Part shown: positions 11,176 to 24,560 of the stretch, in pieces | How the letters are laid out: the number at the start of each line of letters is the position of its first letter | Position numbering within the stretch: the first letter of the stretch is position 1 | Assembly (NCBI RefSeq): GCF_001625215.2 | Contig: NC_030387.2 | Coordinates: 4,988,501-5,052,500, forward strand | Direction of reading: 5' to 3' | Source of the DNA: Daucus carota subsp. sativus | Lineage: Eukaryota; Streptophyta; Magnoliopsida; Apiales; Apiaceae | DNA: 64,000 bases | Made by a program: the position numbers and the translations under genes | The notes under the pieces: model-generated | What the model was told of the DNA's origin: nothing | What the model saw: only the letters and a program-made list of their open reading frames with translations | Databases searched by the model: none

Positions 11176-14100
11176 ATGGCCATGGATCAAGCTGACCTCA
11201 CTACCGACCAGGTGATTCACTCTCCTTGCTATAACTCTCGCTCTACACACACTACAACAACAAAATTGTACGTATAGATTAATTCATTCAAATCACTTCC
11301 ATTTCCTATTTGTGTCTTCATTCCAAGATTTGAATTGTGTGTGTATGTGTTTTTATTACTAGATTGCCATAAACATTTCTCGACAAGTTATTGTTGATTA
11401 GTTTTACTCATTTATAAACCAGGACATTATCATTACTTTGTCTATGCATGATCACAGGTTAAGCTTATGAATTATGATAAATGTATTCTGGCGTTTTTAC
11501 CTCTGCTTCGTCAAATTCTGTGTTTATCATCAAAGTCATTGTATCTTTTACTTATTTAAGTTCAGCAGAAGATCATCGGTTGCTTGGTACAATGGGGTTA
11601 GCTGCAATTGAAATGTAATCGGCTTTGGGAGTAGTATAATTGAGTACTTTTGGATAAATAATTGGGTTATATAGTTTGAGCGTAACTGAGATAAGAACTA
11701 GTATAGTCTATTTTTTAAAATATATGGCTGGATTTCGCTAATAGGATGCTTGATAGTTTGTTTAAATATTGTTGTGTTAATAAGGATGGGCTTTTTATAA
11801 ACAGAATATTAGATGCTACATAAAATTAAGGTTCAATTGTAGGTTTAAGCTAAAACAATGTACTTCTAAAAATAGTATCGCGGATAGTATAATGAAATGC
11901 AATGGAGATCAAGTGTATGATTCGGTTAATTAATTAGGTAAGTTTGAAGAAGAAAAGTTTAAGAGCACCATACATAAACTATTTATTAATATATATTTTT
12001 TAATTTATTATTATACAGGCTTGTGTTGCTATGCTTGTATTAATTTCTCTCCTGTTGTTGTTAAGATTTTGACGAGGGATATCCCATGGGAAACATACAT
12101 GTCAACTAAGCTCATTTCTGGGACAGGCCTTCAATTGCTAAAGCGTTATGATAAGAAGCCTCAAAGTATCAAGGCGCAGTTGCTGGATGAAGTAATGATT
12201 TACCTGAACTTTTATCTGATACTACTAGGTGTATTAGTGTCCTTCAACATAAAATGCTCCGATTTTTTATTTTTCCGGTGAACTGTGTATGACAATTGAC
12301 ACGTTACTACTACTGCAATGCTATACAAATGTGGTAACAACTCCTTTATCTTCATAGTAGTTACCCATCATATAAGTGAGATTATAGTTTGTGTAGAATG
12401 TTATAAATTTATTCATCTTGTAAATTAAATCAACCCTAACTCTATTGTCTAACCTTTTCCTGTGGACCAGACTTAATAGTCACACATACTAACTAAGCAT
12501 CATTTCTCTCTAAAAAAAAAGAACTCAGCATCATCAAAATGGAAAAGATCTCATTAATTGTTGATTATCTTCATTTGTCACATGCTCACAGCCTATGATT
12601 GTTCTTTATCTAGTTTCTTCGACGAGTCACCTTTTTCTATCCCATCTTCTCTCTAAAGATGTCTCTTGTTGATCTTAGAAATTTTGGTTAGTAATTATTT
12701 AATGAGTTATAATCAACGGAGCTTCATATGAAGTAATTCTCTTACAGGATGGTCCGGCTTATGTTCGAGTGTTTATAACTATTTTGCAAGAGATCTTCAA
12801 AGAAGAAACAGTTGAATATGTACTGGCTTTAATTGATGAAATGCTAGCAGGTAAAAATGTGATGAATACTAATTTGAGTTTTAATACAAATTAGATTTTA
12901 CCATCTCAATAATTTATATATGCAGAAAACCCTGCACGAGCCAGATTATTTCATGACAAGTCCATTGGAAGTGGAGCTTATGAACCTTTCTTAAGGTCTG
13001 GTTATTGAACTGTCTATCTGTAAATGTTAGCCACCAAACTTGATACAAGAAAAGTGGTTGCATCTTTGGTTTTTTAAGTCTCCTTTCCTCTCTATACTGA
13101 TCTGCATATCCACCTGAATATGCTTAAACAATTTATTAGTGTTAACTACCTTCTTCAAGGTTTCCTGAAAGTATTAGAGTACTATATCAGTTATTTATCA
13201 TTGCTCTGTAATGAGCAACTGAAATTGCTGGAGCAGACATCTTATACTTAAAGCTGAAACTCTGATTTTATATCTTTGGAAACCTAGCTAGTTATACACT
13301 TACAAGTAATACATTTGTTGATTGTCATTTGAACTGTAATTTTTTTTTATTTCACTAGATGTCAAAATTTAGTGTAGAGTATCCTTACACAGCAGTAATA
13401 GTAAATGCTGATGTGTATCCGTTACTGCCCCAGATCAACTGAAAAGGATTGCCTACATTTGGGTGCTTTAAGTAAAACTGGAAAATCTGAATGAAGTGAC
13501 TGGATTATTAAGTAGGATTGGTAAATAATCTCCTTAAGATTTTCTCCCTATGTATTAATTTAAGATCTTAAAACCAAATGAATATGATGATAAAATTAGT
13601 GACTTCCATCCATTCAGTTACATGAAAAAGTTATTGGACAGTCTCTTGCAGTATCCGAATATCGTCTTCTGATAATGTTCTATGCAAAATATGAAGATAC
13701 TTTGTATACCGCTGCCTATGAGATCATCTCAACAGAAGACCATAACAATGATTGTTCTCTGTTCTATTATCATAAATCGGATCCCAGTTTCTTATTCACT
13801 GAACAGTGCAAGTAGTCATTATGATACAATCTGTTGCATTATACCAGCATATTTTGTGGTAATCTATTTTCAGCTGCAACTAATTAAACAGTGTATTGTC
13901 TGCTTCAGATTGCTTTGGAAGGGAAGTTGGTATATACAAGAGAAAAGCTGTAACATACTTACCTTGATAATAAGGTACTTGAGTTATAAATCATTACACA
14001 GTGTAATTAGAACTATTCAGAGACAAAATATTGACTCGATGTACCATACTTCTTACAAACATGATATTTCATATTAGTGCAAGATTAAAAGCTCAGGATG

Positions 14101-17100
14101 CTGCACTCATGAATGGTGAGCCTTCTGATTCCAAGAAGAAACTTACCACTGTTGAGGAAGTTCTGAGAGGACAGTTGGATTGGGTTTGTGCTCAGGTTCG
14201 TTGATAACCATATACTATAAATTACTTTGAATTTGACTTTTTGTGTTTTTCTTTATACAAGTATTGCACGGCCTGTGCAATAATATATTAAACAATAATT
14301 AACATGTATAAATTAAAAATTGTTATGTGATTGAGAGTGAATCTTTGATGAGATTTAAGATATATAGAGTACTATAATATGAGTAAATTACTCATAAAAG
14401 TTTATGAAATTAATATGATATATCATCAGTAAATAAAATCATGATTAGAAGAATAGAATTTTGAACCGAATTTCCTTTTAATCCAAGTCTAAATTAACTC
14501 TGCGTGCTCAATTTCTTCCAACTTTATAAAATTCTTATTTCATGTCATAAAACAATACATTTTAATTATTATCCAACTACTCACTGAATACTATTAATAT
14601 ATGACAAAATCTTGTATATATATAAATAGATACCCTATCAATAAATAGATAGACTGATAGAGATCACTTGTTTTAATTTTTTTTTTTTTTTTTTTATCGT
14701 TTTGATAACCTATAAGTGGGAGTGTGTTTGGTGTGCATGTGAACTGCTGAGGCTCTAATGCTCTATATTTTTTTTTTTATGAGATATTATAATGAGAATA
14801 ACCTATATTAGAATGTTCATATCCTAGATCCTAGGTCTCTTCCAAGTGGCCACTTAAGTAGACATAGGTGAAGGGAACTATAGTATATACTATAAATGAT
14901 TCTTGCAATAAGAGAATGCTGGCTTGTTGAGGTTTAATATCTGTTTCTCTATATTTATGTGCGTATGTATGTGAGCGTGGGCTTTTGTGTGCTGTTTCCA
15001 TGTGGTGATAACCTTATCCTTTGCATGTTAAGAACCGCACCGAACCTAACGGAAAGGAGTGTGAGCATATACCTCCAATTGCTAAAAATAGGACGGAGCC
15101 ATTTCAGGTTAAGAAGATGTGAAATTTTTTCTCTTAAACATGTGTTCTAACCATTTTATGTTATGCAAAATTCATAATACACTTATTTTAGCCCATTTTA
15201 GAACTTTGTGGATCGAGAGGATAGCGTGCTAGCAAATGGATCAACAAATTACTACACAGCCAACTAAAAGACCCAAATATCGCTTTGTAGACTCATTTGT
15301 AATTAAAACATGTCCTGGTGTCCTTATAATTGATTGTTCAATTTGCTGAGCCTATTAGAGCTGGGCAATGACAGAGGCCATTTCCTATTCTATTGGGCCC
15401 CTACGATATACAAGTTAGGCAAAAACTAGGCTTGGCTAAGAATTGATAAAGAGTTACAACGCAGGGCACATAATAAAACTACCTGACCCCACAATTACAT
15501 TAAACTCATTTTATGTAAAATATAGGAGTAGATTAAAATATTATAAAATCACACCAACTACTGTACTGGTCTCAGGCCAGCAAGGTGAGACTTGGACAGG
15601 TTTTTATATATGCTCCAATGCTGAATGTAGAATTCGGATCCATTTCACATGTTCCAACTTGGCACTTGGGCTAGTGGGATTGGGACAGTTCTTATATATA
15701 TGCTCCAATGCTGAATGTAGAAATCGGATCCATTTCACATGTTCCAACGCTGCACTTGGGCTTGCGTTGGACATGCTCTTAGGGCCATATTATACCTGTC
15801 TAGCTTGGAGCTCTGGACGCGTTTGTTCGACGCATGTGTAGACATAGTTTTATATTTAAAAGACGATGTATAAACATTCCCAAATAGATCTTTTATCAAA
15901 CGCACTGACTTGTGGTTAGACATAGTATGGAGCTTGAGGTATTTCCATCGACTTTTGGAAATCGGTACTTGTATTTTCCCATGGGTAAAGTTGACATTTA
16001 ACTCCTGTATACTAGATCATTTGTAAAATAATAGATTTAGAGGATATTTGTGGTTGAACTTAATTATTAGTTCAAAGTTGTGTTGCCTGTTCTCATACTA
16101 TACATATTACATATGATCAGGATACAGCATCTTTTCTTCCCTCTTTGAAGAATCTAAGTTACCTACAGTGAATTTATGATGACTTGATCTTCTATTCAGC
16201 TGGCAGATATAAAAACTCAATAGACAATTGTAATGGCGGATCTCCGTTGTAATAAAATTTAGATTCCTGCCTATTAACCTTGAAACCCGAATGTAGATTC
16301 ACTGTCTTAAAACCAATTTTTAGTAAACAATAGACAATACCGCAGTATGGTCGTACGGGAGAGGAGAAACTTACTCAAGCTATATCATATATCATATTGT
16401 GTCGAACACTCATATATATTGAGAAGTAAACTGATACGATTATGTAGAAGAGTAAGAATTAGAATCCCGTGGTACTCCTGGAAATTTAATTAAACTCGAT
16501 TCATTGAATATTCTAAGTAGAAGGTTCTTCTGTATATCTCAAGACGAATACATTTGAAAATAGGAAAGTCCAATACGGTAATAACCCGACACTGAAAATT
16601 TTAATTGAGATTCATGACTGTTTGCCGTTTGGATATGTAGTCTTTATCTTAGATATAATTGACATGTCAAGTTGGGGAGCTCCAAAATGAGATTGTTTTT
16701 GTGTTCTAAATTATGCAGTAGAAGCCGTTTTTTCTGAAATGTAGTTGACGATTCGTATTTGGATAATTCAAGATAAAAGTAAATGAAAAAATTGTTTATT
16801 GCCTAATTATATCGAAAAGCTGAGTATGGTGCCAAGGGGAGCAGAGTACAATGGTTTCTATATCTTCAAGGTTTATAACTATTTTCCATTTCCTTTCTGT
16901 CCACACCTCTGGACTCTCACTGCCGTGCTTTATTATTTAAAGCATATAATGTAAAGGACAATTCCTTTATTAGAACTGTTTGTAAGCCATAAGCAAGATC
17001 TAAATTAAGATTTAAAATGTTCTTTTCATTTCTGGAAAAATATTATTTAAGACTCAGGTTAGGCTTCTAAATATAGAAACCTTGACTTGCTTAAGCTTTT

Positions 17101-20100
17101 TATAAATGCTATTATAATTTTGGGTCGCTTGTGCAGCTCAAACAGCCTTCGCATGCAAGCTGTAACATTCATACAGCTATCAGTTGTCTGTCAAAATTAT
17201 TGAAAGAGCCTTATGTTAGATCAGCATTTGTACAAGCAGATGGAGTGAAGCTGCTTGTTCCTCTGATTTCGCCAGCTTCCACTCAGCAATCTATGCAGGT
17301 AACCCCACATTTTGTTTTTGGATCACACAATAATTTTGCAATATTAGGCCAATTTGAAAATCTCAGTCCCTCCCTCGTATTAAAGGCATAGTCTAAGTTT
17401 AATAATATTTAGCTTTAATTGTTGAAACAGATATGTGACCATTAGTACTATGTTGACTTCATCTAGTCAGGCTCAAATAACTTTACTTGGTCACTCTGAC
17501 ATGCTCTCCCTAGTCCCTAGTTCAGAACATGTGATTGCAATTCTTTTTTTTAACAGCTCCTTTATGAAACATGTCTTTCCATTTGGCTTTTGTCATTCTA
17601 CGAACCTGCAATTGATTACTTGGCTACTTCTAGAAGCCTGCAGCGTCTAATTGAGGTCGTCAAAGGTTCAACAAAAGAAAAGGTAAGTTCTTATTCTTTC
17701 TACGTAGATCACATTTTTGCCAATATCAATCTTGGCATTTAGCTGTTCAATCAATAGATAACATACCAATTAAATTCATCAATTTGAGTTTATATGTTTG
17801 ATGTCTAAATGCGCGTAGGTTGTCCGGGTGATTGTCTTGACACTCAAGAATCTTCTTTCTAAAGGTACTTTTGGTGCTCAAATGGTAGACCTCGGATTGC
17901 TACAAGTTGTTCAGAATTTGAAAGCGCAAGCATGGAGTGATGAGGTGTTAAAACATTTATTATCTTAAAGCATTAGAAGTGTAATAAACCTGTAGAAAAG
18001 ATATTGTCATTACATCAAACATCTGGTCGTATAACATAATAGATGGAATATGCGCATATTCATTCTCAGATTTTGTTATAACTTGTAACATTGCTTAGGA
18101 CATGTTACTATCTGCAATATGTCAAGTTAATAGATATCTTGCTGGAGTTTTCTAACTGATATCTGTTATCCAAAATTTTCAACTATGTAAGTGCAGTAGT
18201 ATTTGAATACCTCTGGAAGCCTATTATTTATTACCTGCTTGATTCGGCATCTTATATTACAGCTTTCACTTGACACGACTAACTTTTGAGTAGAAGTAAT
18301 TAACACGTATATCTTAATCCGTCTGCAAGCCTGATGATTATTAGTTGCTTTATGCACCACCTTGTTACAACTAATACTTGAGATGGCTCTTGTTTTTTAG
18401 TTTTGTTGATATCTGAAAAAGAGATCAAGAAACTAAGATTTAAGTAAAATATATTTAGTTTTAGTGAATGCTCTTTAGAAGGTACTGACAAAAAAATTCA
18501 ACATAAAAGATGCAGACTTCCATAAAGACATTCCCTACAAGGTCAAGCAACTATAACCAGATGAAATATATTAAGTTTTAATTACATGCTCTTTACAAGT
18601 TTCTTCAATTAAGTAACAAAGGAAATACATAGAGTATAAGAGTACCGATAAAGCATTTAATGTAAAATATGTAGACTTCCATAAAATCCCTACAATGAGT
18701 TTGTAAAGAGTGAATCCTGTTTTTAAGTCTATATCCTAGAATCAATTATCCTATATACTTGCTTTTTAATTTTAAAACAGCAACTCTTATTCAATTGCAT
18801 TAGTTGACTTTTCCAGGATCTGTTGGAAGCTCTGAATCAACTGGATGAAGGATTGAAAGACAAGATTAAGAAGTTAAGTTCTTTTGACAAGTACAAGCAG
18901 GAAGTCCTTCTGGGGCAGCTTGACTGGTCCCCCATGCACAAAGATTCCATATTCTGGCGAGATAACATTTCTAACTTTGAAGAGAATGATTTCCAGGTAT
19001 AGCTTGTACTATTGCTAGTATTTTGGCATAACTTAATTCTGATTTGACATACACTTGCTCTATTTGAAAATTTCGAGTAACTCTTCAAGTACTTTAGATC
19101 CCATTATTTTATCTATGATAAAGAAGTATCTGTCCTAATGTTACAAGGTGATATTCAACTACCTATTCCTTAATCAGTTGTTTAATGATATCCAGATAAG
19201 TTGATTACAAACATGTCCATGCTACATAAATTACCCAAGTTAATAGCAATTTGTTAAACAAATTTTACTATAAAATAAAGTTAGAATGTTTTTAAAAGGG
19301 TTTTTACACTGCAAATAGTGTGCATGTGCATCAACTGAGAACATTTTGAGACACTTTATCAATAGAGTTTTTTTCTTATTATCTAACCGTCCTCCCTGTC
19401 TTGAAATTTATATCAATCATAAGAAGAAAAACCGAAAGGCATATGCATAGCACTTGTGGTCTGCCTCAATATATTGAGTAGTTAACCTCTTTCTATATTC
19501 ACAATATTATGGTAGATTTCATTGGTAATTTCCCAGGGACCTCATCTTTTGTCTCTCTTTTTTTCAATTGCAACGGTAAGATACTAATAATTCTAACTAG
19601 GTTGTAGAGCTTTAGGTATTAAAAGGTGATCCATCCTTACTCCATTGAACAATAATAGCTAGCTTTTATCCCTCTTTTAACACTTTCTTTGGATGAGGTT
19701 GCATGTTCTCACTACAATACTTTCTTTTGGTAGATAAGCATGCACCAAAGTATGACAACTAGGATTAGTAAACATGAGTTTATACTTTATTGCCTGGGAA
19801 ATTCTTTACAGACCTGTTGGGTACAATTTGTCATTAATGTATAAAAGCTGGAATTACATTGTGTTTTCAATAGTTAGTTAATATATGTAATGCCAGATGA
19901 TTAGAGCTAAAGGCGATAATGTATGAGGCTTGCGTCACATCGGGATCTTCCAGTTTTTCTGAAAGAAACTTAAGTTGTAGCCCCTGTATGCATCAAATTT
20001 TTTAATCTTTATTTAGTAATTTTTTTTTTTTAATCTTTTACAAATGTCTCTTGTCTTGGTGGGTGTGCAGGGGTTGAGAGTAGTTTTACTAAGAATACTA

Positions 20101-20924
20101 CAAGTCAGAACTAGAGTTTGATACTCGAAGCACCTCATGCATATGTATCTAAATCATACTCCCTCTGTCCCTCTCATTTGTTTACAGTTTTTTTACACTG
20201 TTCGACACGCGTTTCAAGGCGTATATAAAACATAGTTATACAACTTTTTTTTGGAAAATTTCTTTTTTGTATAAAAATATAAACATCAAACTTTTATTCG
20301 GAAGAAAAAAAAGTTCAAAATAATTTATCAAACTACGTTTTATAAGAGCATTAGAATGCGTGCCGAGCCCCCGTCCCCCAATGTAAACAAATGAGGGGGA
20401 CGGAGGGAGTATGATTCAAGCCTACATATATTCATATTATATAGTATAATTTAATAAGGGTAGGTGTCTAACACTATAATAGATACTCCATCTTCCTTAG
20501 ATTTTTCACTATTTTAATACTTATAATAATTCATGTGTACATTAGATCCTGATAATCCTTAGTCTCTTCTTCCATCAGTTGCAAACTGTGATTTTGCTCG
20601 ATCTTAATAACTTGTCAACAGAGTTGTGTCGGATTAGCTGAATCTAAAATTATTGTGACACTCATGCTTTGACAGATTCTTAGAGTACTCATTACAATTC
20701 TGGGCACATCCAGTGATGCAAGATCACTTGCTGTTGCTTGCTATGATCTCTCACAATTCATCCAGTACCACCCTGCTGGTCGGATCATAGTGACAGACCT
20801 AAAAGCAAAGGAGCAGGTAATGAAATTGATGAACCATGAGAATGCGGAGGTCACCAAAAATGCCTTGCTTTGCATCCAGAGGCTATTCCTTGGTGCCAAG
20901 TACGCAAGTTTTTTGCAGGTCTGA
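11176..20924 (+). CDS. VHA-H: V-type proton ATPase subunit H, 11 exons (453 aa)
   Basis: Exons: 11176-11211, 12066-12191, 12748-12850, 12926-12995, 13909-13974, 14078-14195, 17137-17298, 17557-17682, 17819-17944, 18817-18996, 20676-20924. All introns are GT-AG and all junctions keep frame. The product is a near full-length match to plant subunit H, with landmarks [110 protein letters not shown] and the C-terminal [10 protein letters not shown]. Known: subunit H is a peripheral V1 subunit made of armadillo/HEAT-like helical repeats. It links V1 to Vo on vacuolar and endosomal membranes and is needed for ATP-driven proton pumping and for silencing of free V1. The start could be Met 11176 or Met 11182 (MAMDQ or MDQ); many homologues begin MDQ. 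Intron 6 is unusually long (2941 bp). The gene appears intact. Confidence 0.97.
15599..15778. repeat. 90-bp tandem duplication in VHA-H intron 6
   Basis: Two adjacent, highly similar copies (15599-15688 and 15689-15778) share 'tgctccaatgctgaatgtag' and the following 'catttcacatgttccaac'. An open frame of 132 aa crosses both copies, but it lies inside the intron and has no domain signature. Confidence 0.8.
20159..20409. mobile_element. Stowaway MITE in VHA-H intron 10
   Basis: 251 bp with ends CTCCCTCTGTCC and GGACGGAGGGAG, flanked by TA at 20157-20158 and 20410-20411. The arms 'ctcatttgtttac' and 'gtaaacaaatgag' continue the inverted repeat. Typical Tc1/mariner-derived MITE inserted in an intron, well away from the splice sites. 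Confidence 0.92.
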
Positions 20925-21448
20925 GATCATTCCTGAAAATATATTTGGCTTTTCGGAATAAAGTAATTTATATGACCTGATTGTGCATTTTTTTTGCTCT
21001 AATAATCATCATAATGTGAGAGGTAAAGATGTGGGTCATGTATTTAGCAAAAAAAAAAGATGTGGGTCATGTCACTCGGCTGTTTAAATTTATTTCGGAG
21101 AGTTATTTGTTTTGTAGTACTATACAATAAAGTGAACGATTATTATTTTCATTGTACTTACTAAATCTAATCCAGGACATAAACTATTGCGAATTTCTGC
21201 TAAATGTCCTTCATAGTTCATACTACATAATCTTCAGTATGTCCAAAGTGTTTGTACCAGATAAAGATAAAAGGGATAATGGCATTGCGGGGAAATGAAA
21301 TAGAAGGAATTCAGGTCTTCGGACCATTTCAGATATAAATTTTATTATTCAAAATTTCGGGAACATCTTGCAGGTCCTTTAACTAGATAGTGACATTTCT
21401 TTGATCGGAGATCTTTTCCACAGAAAATTCTAACTTATAGTACACCTC
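20925..21448. other. 3' flank of VHA-H
   Basis: Probably 3' UTR and intergenic sequence; nothing else was recognised. Confidence 0.5.
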
Positions 21449-21893
21449 ATAGCATCTCCAACGGCGTTGGTTATAATCGTTGGCTAAATTGGACCTGTAA
21501 GAGCATCTCCAACCATCTAAATCCCTTGGCTAAAAGGTGAATTGACATACTTAAAATAAAAAAATTTAGCCAACAGCTCCAAAAACCTAATTCCAACCAT
21601 GCTAACCTGTTGTCTATAAATTTAGCCAACCTCCTATGGATGACTAAATTTGTCGAACCTCTACAGGTCTGTAATAAAATCTGTAGGAAGATTGTACATC
21701 ATTTATTACCATATTGAACTGATATATTCTATTTTAACAATTTAAAATATTAATAACATACTATTTTAAAATTATAGCCAACCAATATAGCCAGTACCGT
21801 TGAAGTAAAATGTCTTACAGGTTCAGCAAATTTTACATAATGTCTTACAGGTCCAATTTAGCCAACAATTATAGCCAACGTCATTGGAAATTT
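21449..21893. mobile_element. PIF/Harbinger-type MITE copy 1 with an inverted end fragment
   Basis: From 21501 it begins GAGCATCTCCAACC after TAA (21498-21500) and runs parallel to the intact copy at 22086-22479, with a decayed right end near 21893. Directly before it (21449-21497) lies the reverse complement of the element's right end (AGCATCTCCAACGGCGTTGG), so two elements in opposite orientation abut or are nested here. Confidence 0.8.
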
Positions 21894-22085
21894 GAAACCT
21901 TTAGATATACTAATCAGTTTTTTTTAAGAAAATTATTCACCCAATGAATTCAATTTAAAATATCGGGTTTGGTCACGGAATAATCCAGATGGTATTGGAC
22001 TATTGGTACTCTTTTTCGAACGTTCATTGCTGATGCTAATTAACTTTGAAGTTCGAATAGATTGTTCATTAAACTTGAGTAATAA

Positions 22086-22479
22086 GAGCATCTCCAACCA
22101 TCTAAAACCCTTAGCTAAAAGGTGAGTTGCATACTTAAAATAAAAAGATTTAACCAACAGCTCCAAAAACACAACTCCAACGATGATGAGCTGTTGTCTA
22201 TAAATTTAGCCAACCTCCTATGGATGGCTAAATTTGTCGAACCTCTACAGGTCTGTAAGAAAATCTGTAGGAAGATTGTACATCATTTATTACCATATTG
22301 AACTGATATATTCTATTTTAACAATTTAAAATATTAATAACATACTATTTTTAAATTATAGCCAATCAATATAGTCAGTACCATTGTAGCAAAATGTCTT
22401 ACAGGTTCAGCAAATTTTACATGATGTTTTACAGATCCAATTTAGCCAACGATTATAGCCAACGCCGTTGGAGATGCTC
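22086..22479. mobile_element. PIF/Harbinger-type MITE copy 2 (intact)
   Basis: 394 bp with terminal inverted repeats GAGCATCTCCAAC / GTTGGAGATGCTC and the 3-bp target duplication TAA (22083-22085 and 22480-22482). This is the TWA site preference of PIF/Harbinger. It ends about 220 bp before the start codon of the membrane-protein gene, so it sits in that promoter. Confidence 0.85.
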
Positions 22480-22598
22480 TAATGATACTAATTGACAAAA
22501 ACAGGGAACGTTAGAATTGCTTTCCAGCTCCACCACAACGGTCACATACATTCAAATATGACCGTTTAAACACCTCTCATCATCTTCACTTCACACCA

Positions 22599-22608
22599 TT
22601 ATTTAAAC
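22599..22608 (+). promoter_or_regulatory. probable TATA box of the membrane-protein gene
   Basis: TTATTTAAAC lies about 95 bp upstream of the ATG at 22703 and is followed by a pyrimidine-rich leader. This is the best TATA-like match in the upstream region. Confidence 0.45.
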
Positions 22609-22702
22609 CACTCCCTCCCTCCCTCCCCTTCCACATCAAACAATCAACCACACCTTCTCCAAAATACACAAATACCCTCTTCCCAACTCAACATTTTCCA
22701 AA

Positions 22703-23224
22703 ATGGGTGGCCTCACACTCGGCGATTCCTCAACACATCCCACTCAAAAAATCTTCCTCTTCGCAAACTACATTCTCTTAGGCGCAGCCTCTAGCTGCAT
22801 TTTCCTGACCCTTTCTCTCCGCTTGATCCCCTCGCTTGTCGGCTTCTTCCTCATCCTCCTCCACATCCTCACCATCGGCGGCGCTGTGGCGGGCTGCGCC
22901 GCCGCCTCCTCCGGCGCCGGAAAATGGTATGCTGCACACATGATGGTCACCGTGCTTTCCGCAATCTTTCAGGGCTCTGTTTCGGTGCTAATTTTCACTA
23001 GTAGTGAGGACTTTTTGGGTAAACTGAAATCATATGTTAGAGAAGAAGATGGTGTCATGATCTTGAAATTGGCTGGGGGATTGTGTGTTTTGATCTTCTG
23101 TTTGGAGTGGATTGTTTTAACACTTGCCTTCTTTGTGAAATATTATTCGTTGGATGAGAATGTGGAGGTGAAGAGAAGTGCTAAGGTTCAACAAGAATTG
23201 GATTATCTGCCTTACCCGGTTTAA
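22703..23224 (+). CDS. four-helix integral membrane protein of unknown function (173 aa)
   Basis: Single exon. Four hydrophobic segments are visible at about residues 17-38, 43-68, 76-98 and 118-145. A short hydrophilic loop between segments 3 and 4 carries FLGKLKSYVREEDG, and the C-terminal tail is charged. I recognise the pattern as a conserved plant membrane-protein family (with a run like GSVSVLIFTSSEDFLGKLKS), but I do not know a function. There is no cleavable signal peptide; the first segment is probably a signal anchor. The coding GC content is higher than the flanks in the first half, which supports a real gene. The reading frame is intact and the start follows a CT-rich leader. Confidence 0.85.
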   Translation: MGGLTLGDSSTHPTQKIFLFANYILLGAASSCIFLTLSLRLIPSLVGFFLILLHILTIGGAVAGCAAASSGAGKWYAAHMMVTVLSAIFQGSVSVLIFTSSEDFLGKLKSYVREEDGVMILKLAGGLCVLIFCLEWIVLTLAFFVKYYSLDENVEVKRSAKVQQELDYLPYPV

Positions 23225-23463
23225 GGTTGTGTATTTAAATCTCTTGATATTCATGTGATTGTAATATTATTTATTTGATTCGATTGGTTTATTGAAGATT
23301 TATGCTCAATTATTTTGGCATATTACAGATTTGTGTTTTTGTTTGGTTTGAGAAATTAGTCCAACATGTAGAAGACTGAGCTTTAGGTGTCCCCTGATCT
23401 ATTAACATTAACTACACAAAATTTTGATAGAAAATTTAAACAAATGCTAAAGAGAGGTAGAAA

Positions 23464-23664
23464 GGAAAATGCTAGGGACCCCAAAAAATTGTCCCAAATT
23501 TTTTTCCCAAATGAGGTGTCTAATCCTGATTGGTTGCATTTACTCCCAAAATAATGAGGCCCCCTTGTAGATTCATTCATCACCCAATCATAACTCTCCA
23601 CTTGTTTGCCACATCATTTGGTAACAATTTTTGGGAAAATATTTTGGGGTACCTAGCATTGCTC
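23464..23664. mobile_element. Mutator-like MITE with AATGCTAGG ends
   Basis: 201 bp. The left end GGAAAATGCTAGGGACCCC pairs with the complement of the right end (GGGGTACCTAGCATTGCTC). Direct repeats GAGGTAGAAA flank it at 23454-23463 and 23665-23674; nine or ten bases is the Mutator-like range. Non-coding. It follows the membrane-protein gene. Confidence 0.88.
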
Positions 23665-23674
23665 GAGGTAGAAA

Positions 23675-23877
23675 TGTCAAAAAGATAAAACAAAAAGGAT
23701 TGTGTATATCAACTCTTTGGGGTTTTCTCACAAATACGGGTTTAGAAAGTTGTTTTTAAAATATTGTAAATATAAATTTTTAAATAAACACATGTGTAAA
23801 AATATCATTTTCAGAATTTTGGTTTACAAAAAACAGGTTTGTAAAAAAATCCTATTAAATATAATTTCATATAAAAA
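23675..23877. other. intergenic AT-rich DNA
   Basis: No gene; low-complexity AT-rich stretch with a repeated 'gtaaaaatat' type motif. Confidence 0.4.
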
Positions 23878-24560
23878 GCAAATATGAAAGTTAGGCATTC
23901 CGTATCTTTAAGATCAGGAGCTTGTTGTTTGTTATAGACGGTTCTTTATGGGTCTTTGATTAATAGGGAGGTTACGAAATTCGATAAACTATATAGTCTT
24001 GCAAAAGATATGATCGAGCTGTAATTGGAGTCGAGCGACTCGTGAGCTCGTTTGGCTCGAACTCATTTAACTGAACTCGGCTCCGCTCGACCTGTTAAAC
24101 GAGATATCACAAGTAACAAGCAAATACGAAAGTTAGGCATTTCATATTTTTAAGATCAGGTTCTGTAAATTTTACGGTCTTGCGAAAGACATCCCCGAGC
24201 TGTATTTAGAGTCGACCGGCTCGCGAGCTTGTCCTGCTCGAACTCGTTTAACTGGGCTTGACTCGACTCGGCTCGTTACCTTTGCCAAATTCGGATAAAA
24301 GTTCCGGCTCGTTTAATTAAACGAGTTGGGTTGACTCGACTCATGAAATTAAACGAGTTGAGTTCGGGTAGAAGTTTATGCTTAATTAAATATAAAATTA
24401 TATGAGCTAGCTCGCTTGACTCTTTAGAATCAGCTCATTTAGTTAAACGAGCCAACTCGACTCGTGAAATTAGTCTAATCGAGTTTGGACAGAGAGTTAT
24501 GCTCGATTAGTTAAACGAGCCGTGAAATTTGTCAAGTCGAGTTTGGGATGAGCTTGTTAC
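23878..24560. repeat. GAGCTCG/CTCGTTTAA-rich tandem repeat region
   Basis: Two direct copies of a unit of about 241 bp begin with 'gcaaatatgaaagttaggca' at 23878 and its variant at 24119. After the second copy the sequence continues with many permutations of 'ctcgtttaactgagctcg' and 'aaacgagttgagtcgactcg', which are partly self-complementary. It is non-coding and I cannot assign a known class. Confidence 0.75.

Noticed and set aside
13682..14077. 131-aa open frame
   Set aside because: It overlaps VHA-H exon 5 in the right frame but runs through both flanking introns; only 13909-13974 is coding.
15443..15841. 132-aa open frame
   Set aside because: It lies inside VHA-H intron 6, spans a 90-bp tandem duplication and has repetitive, featureless residues.
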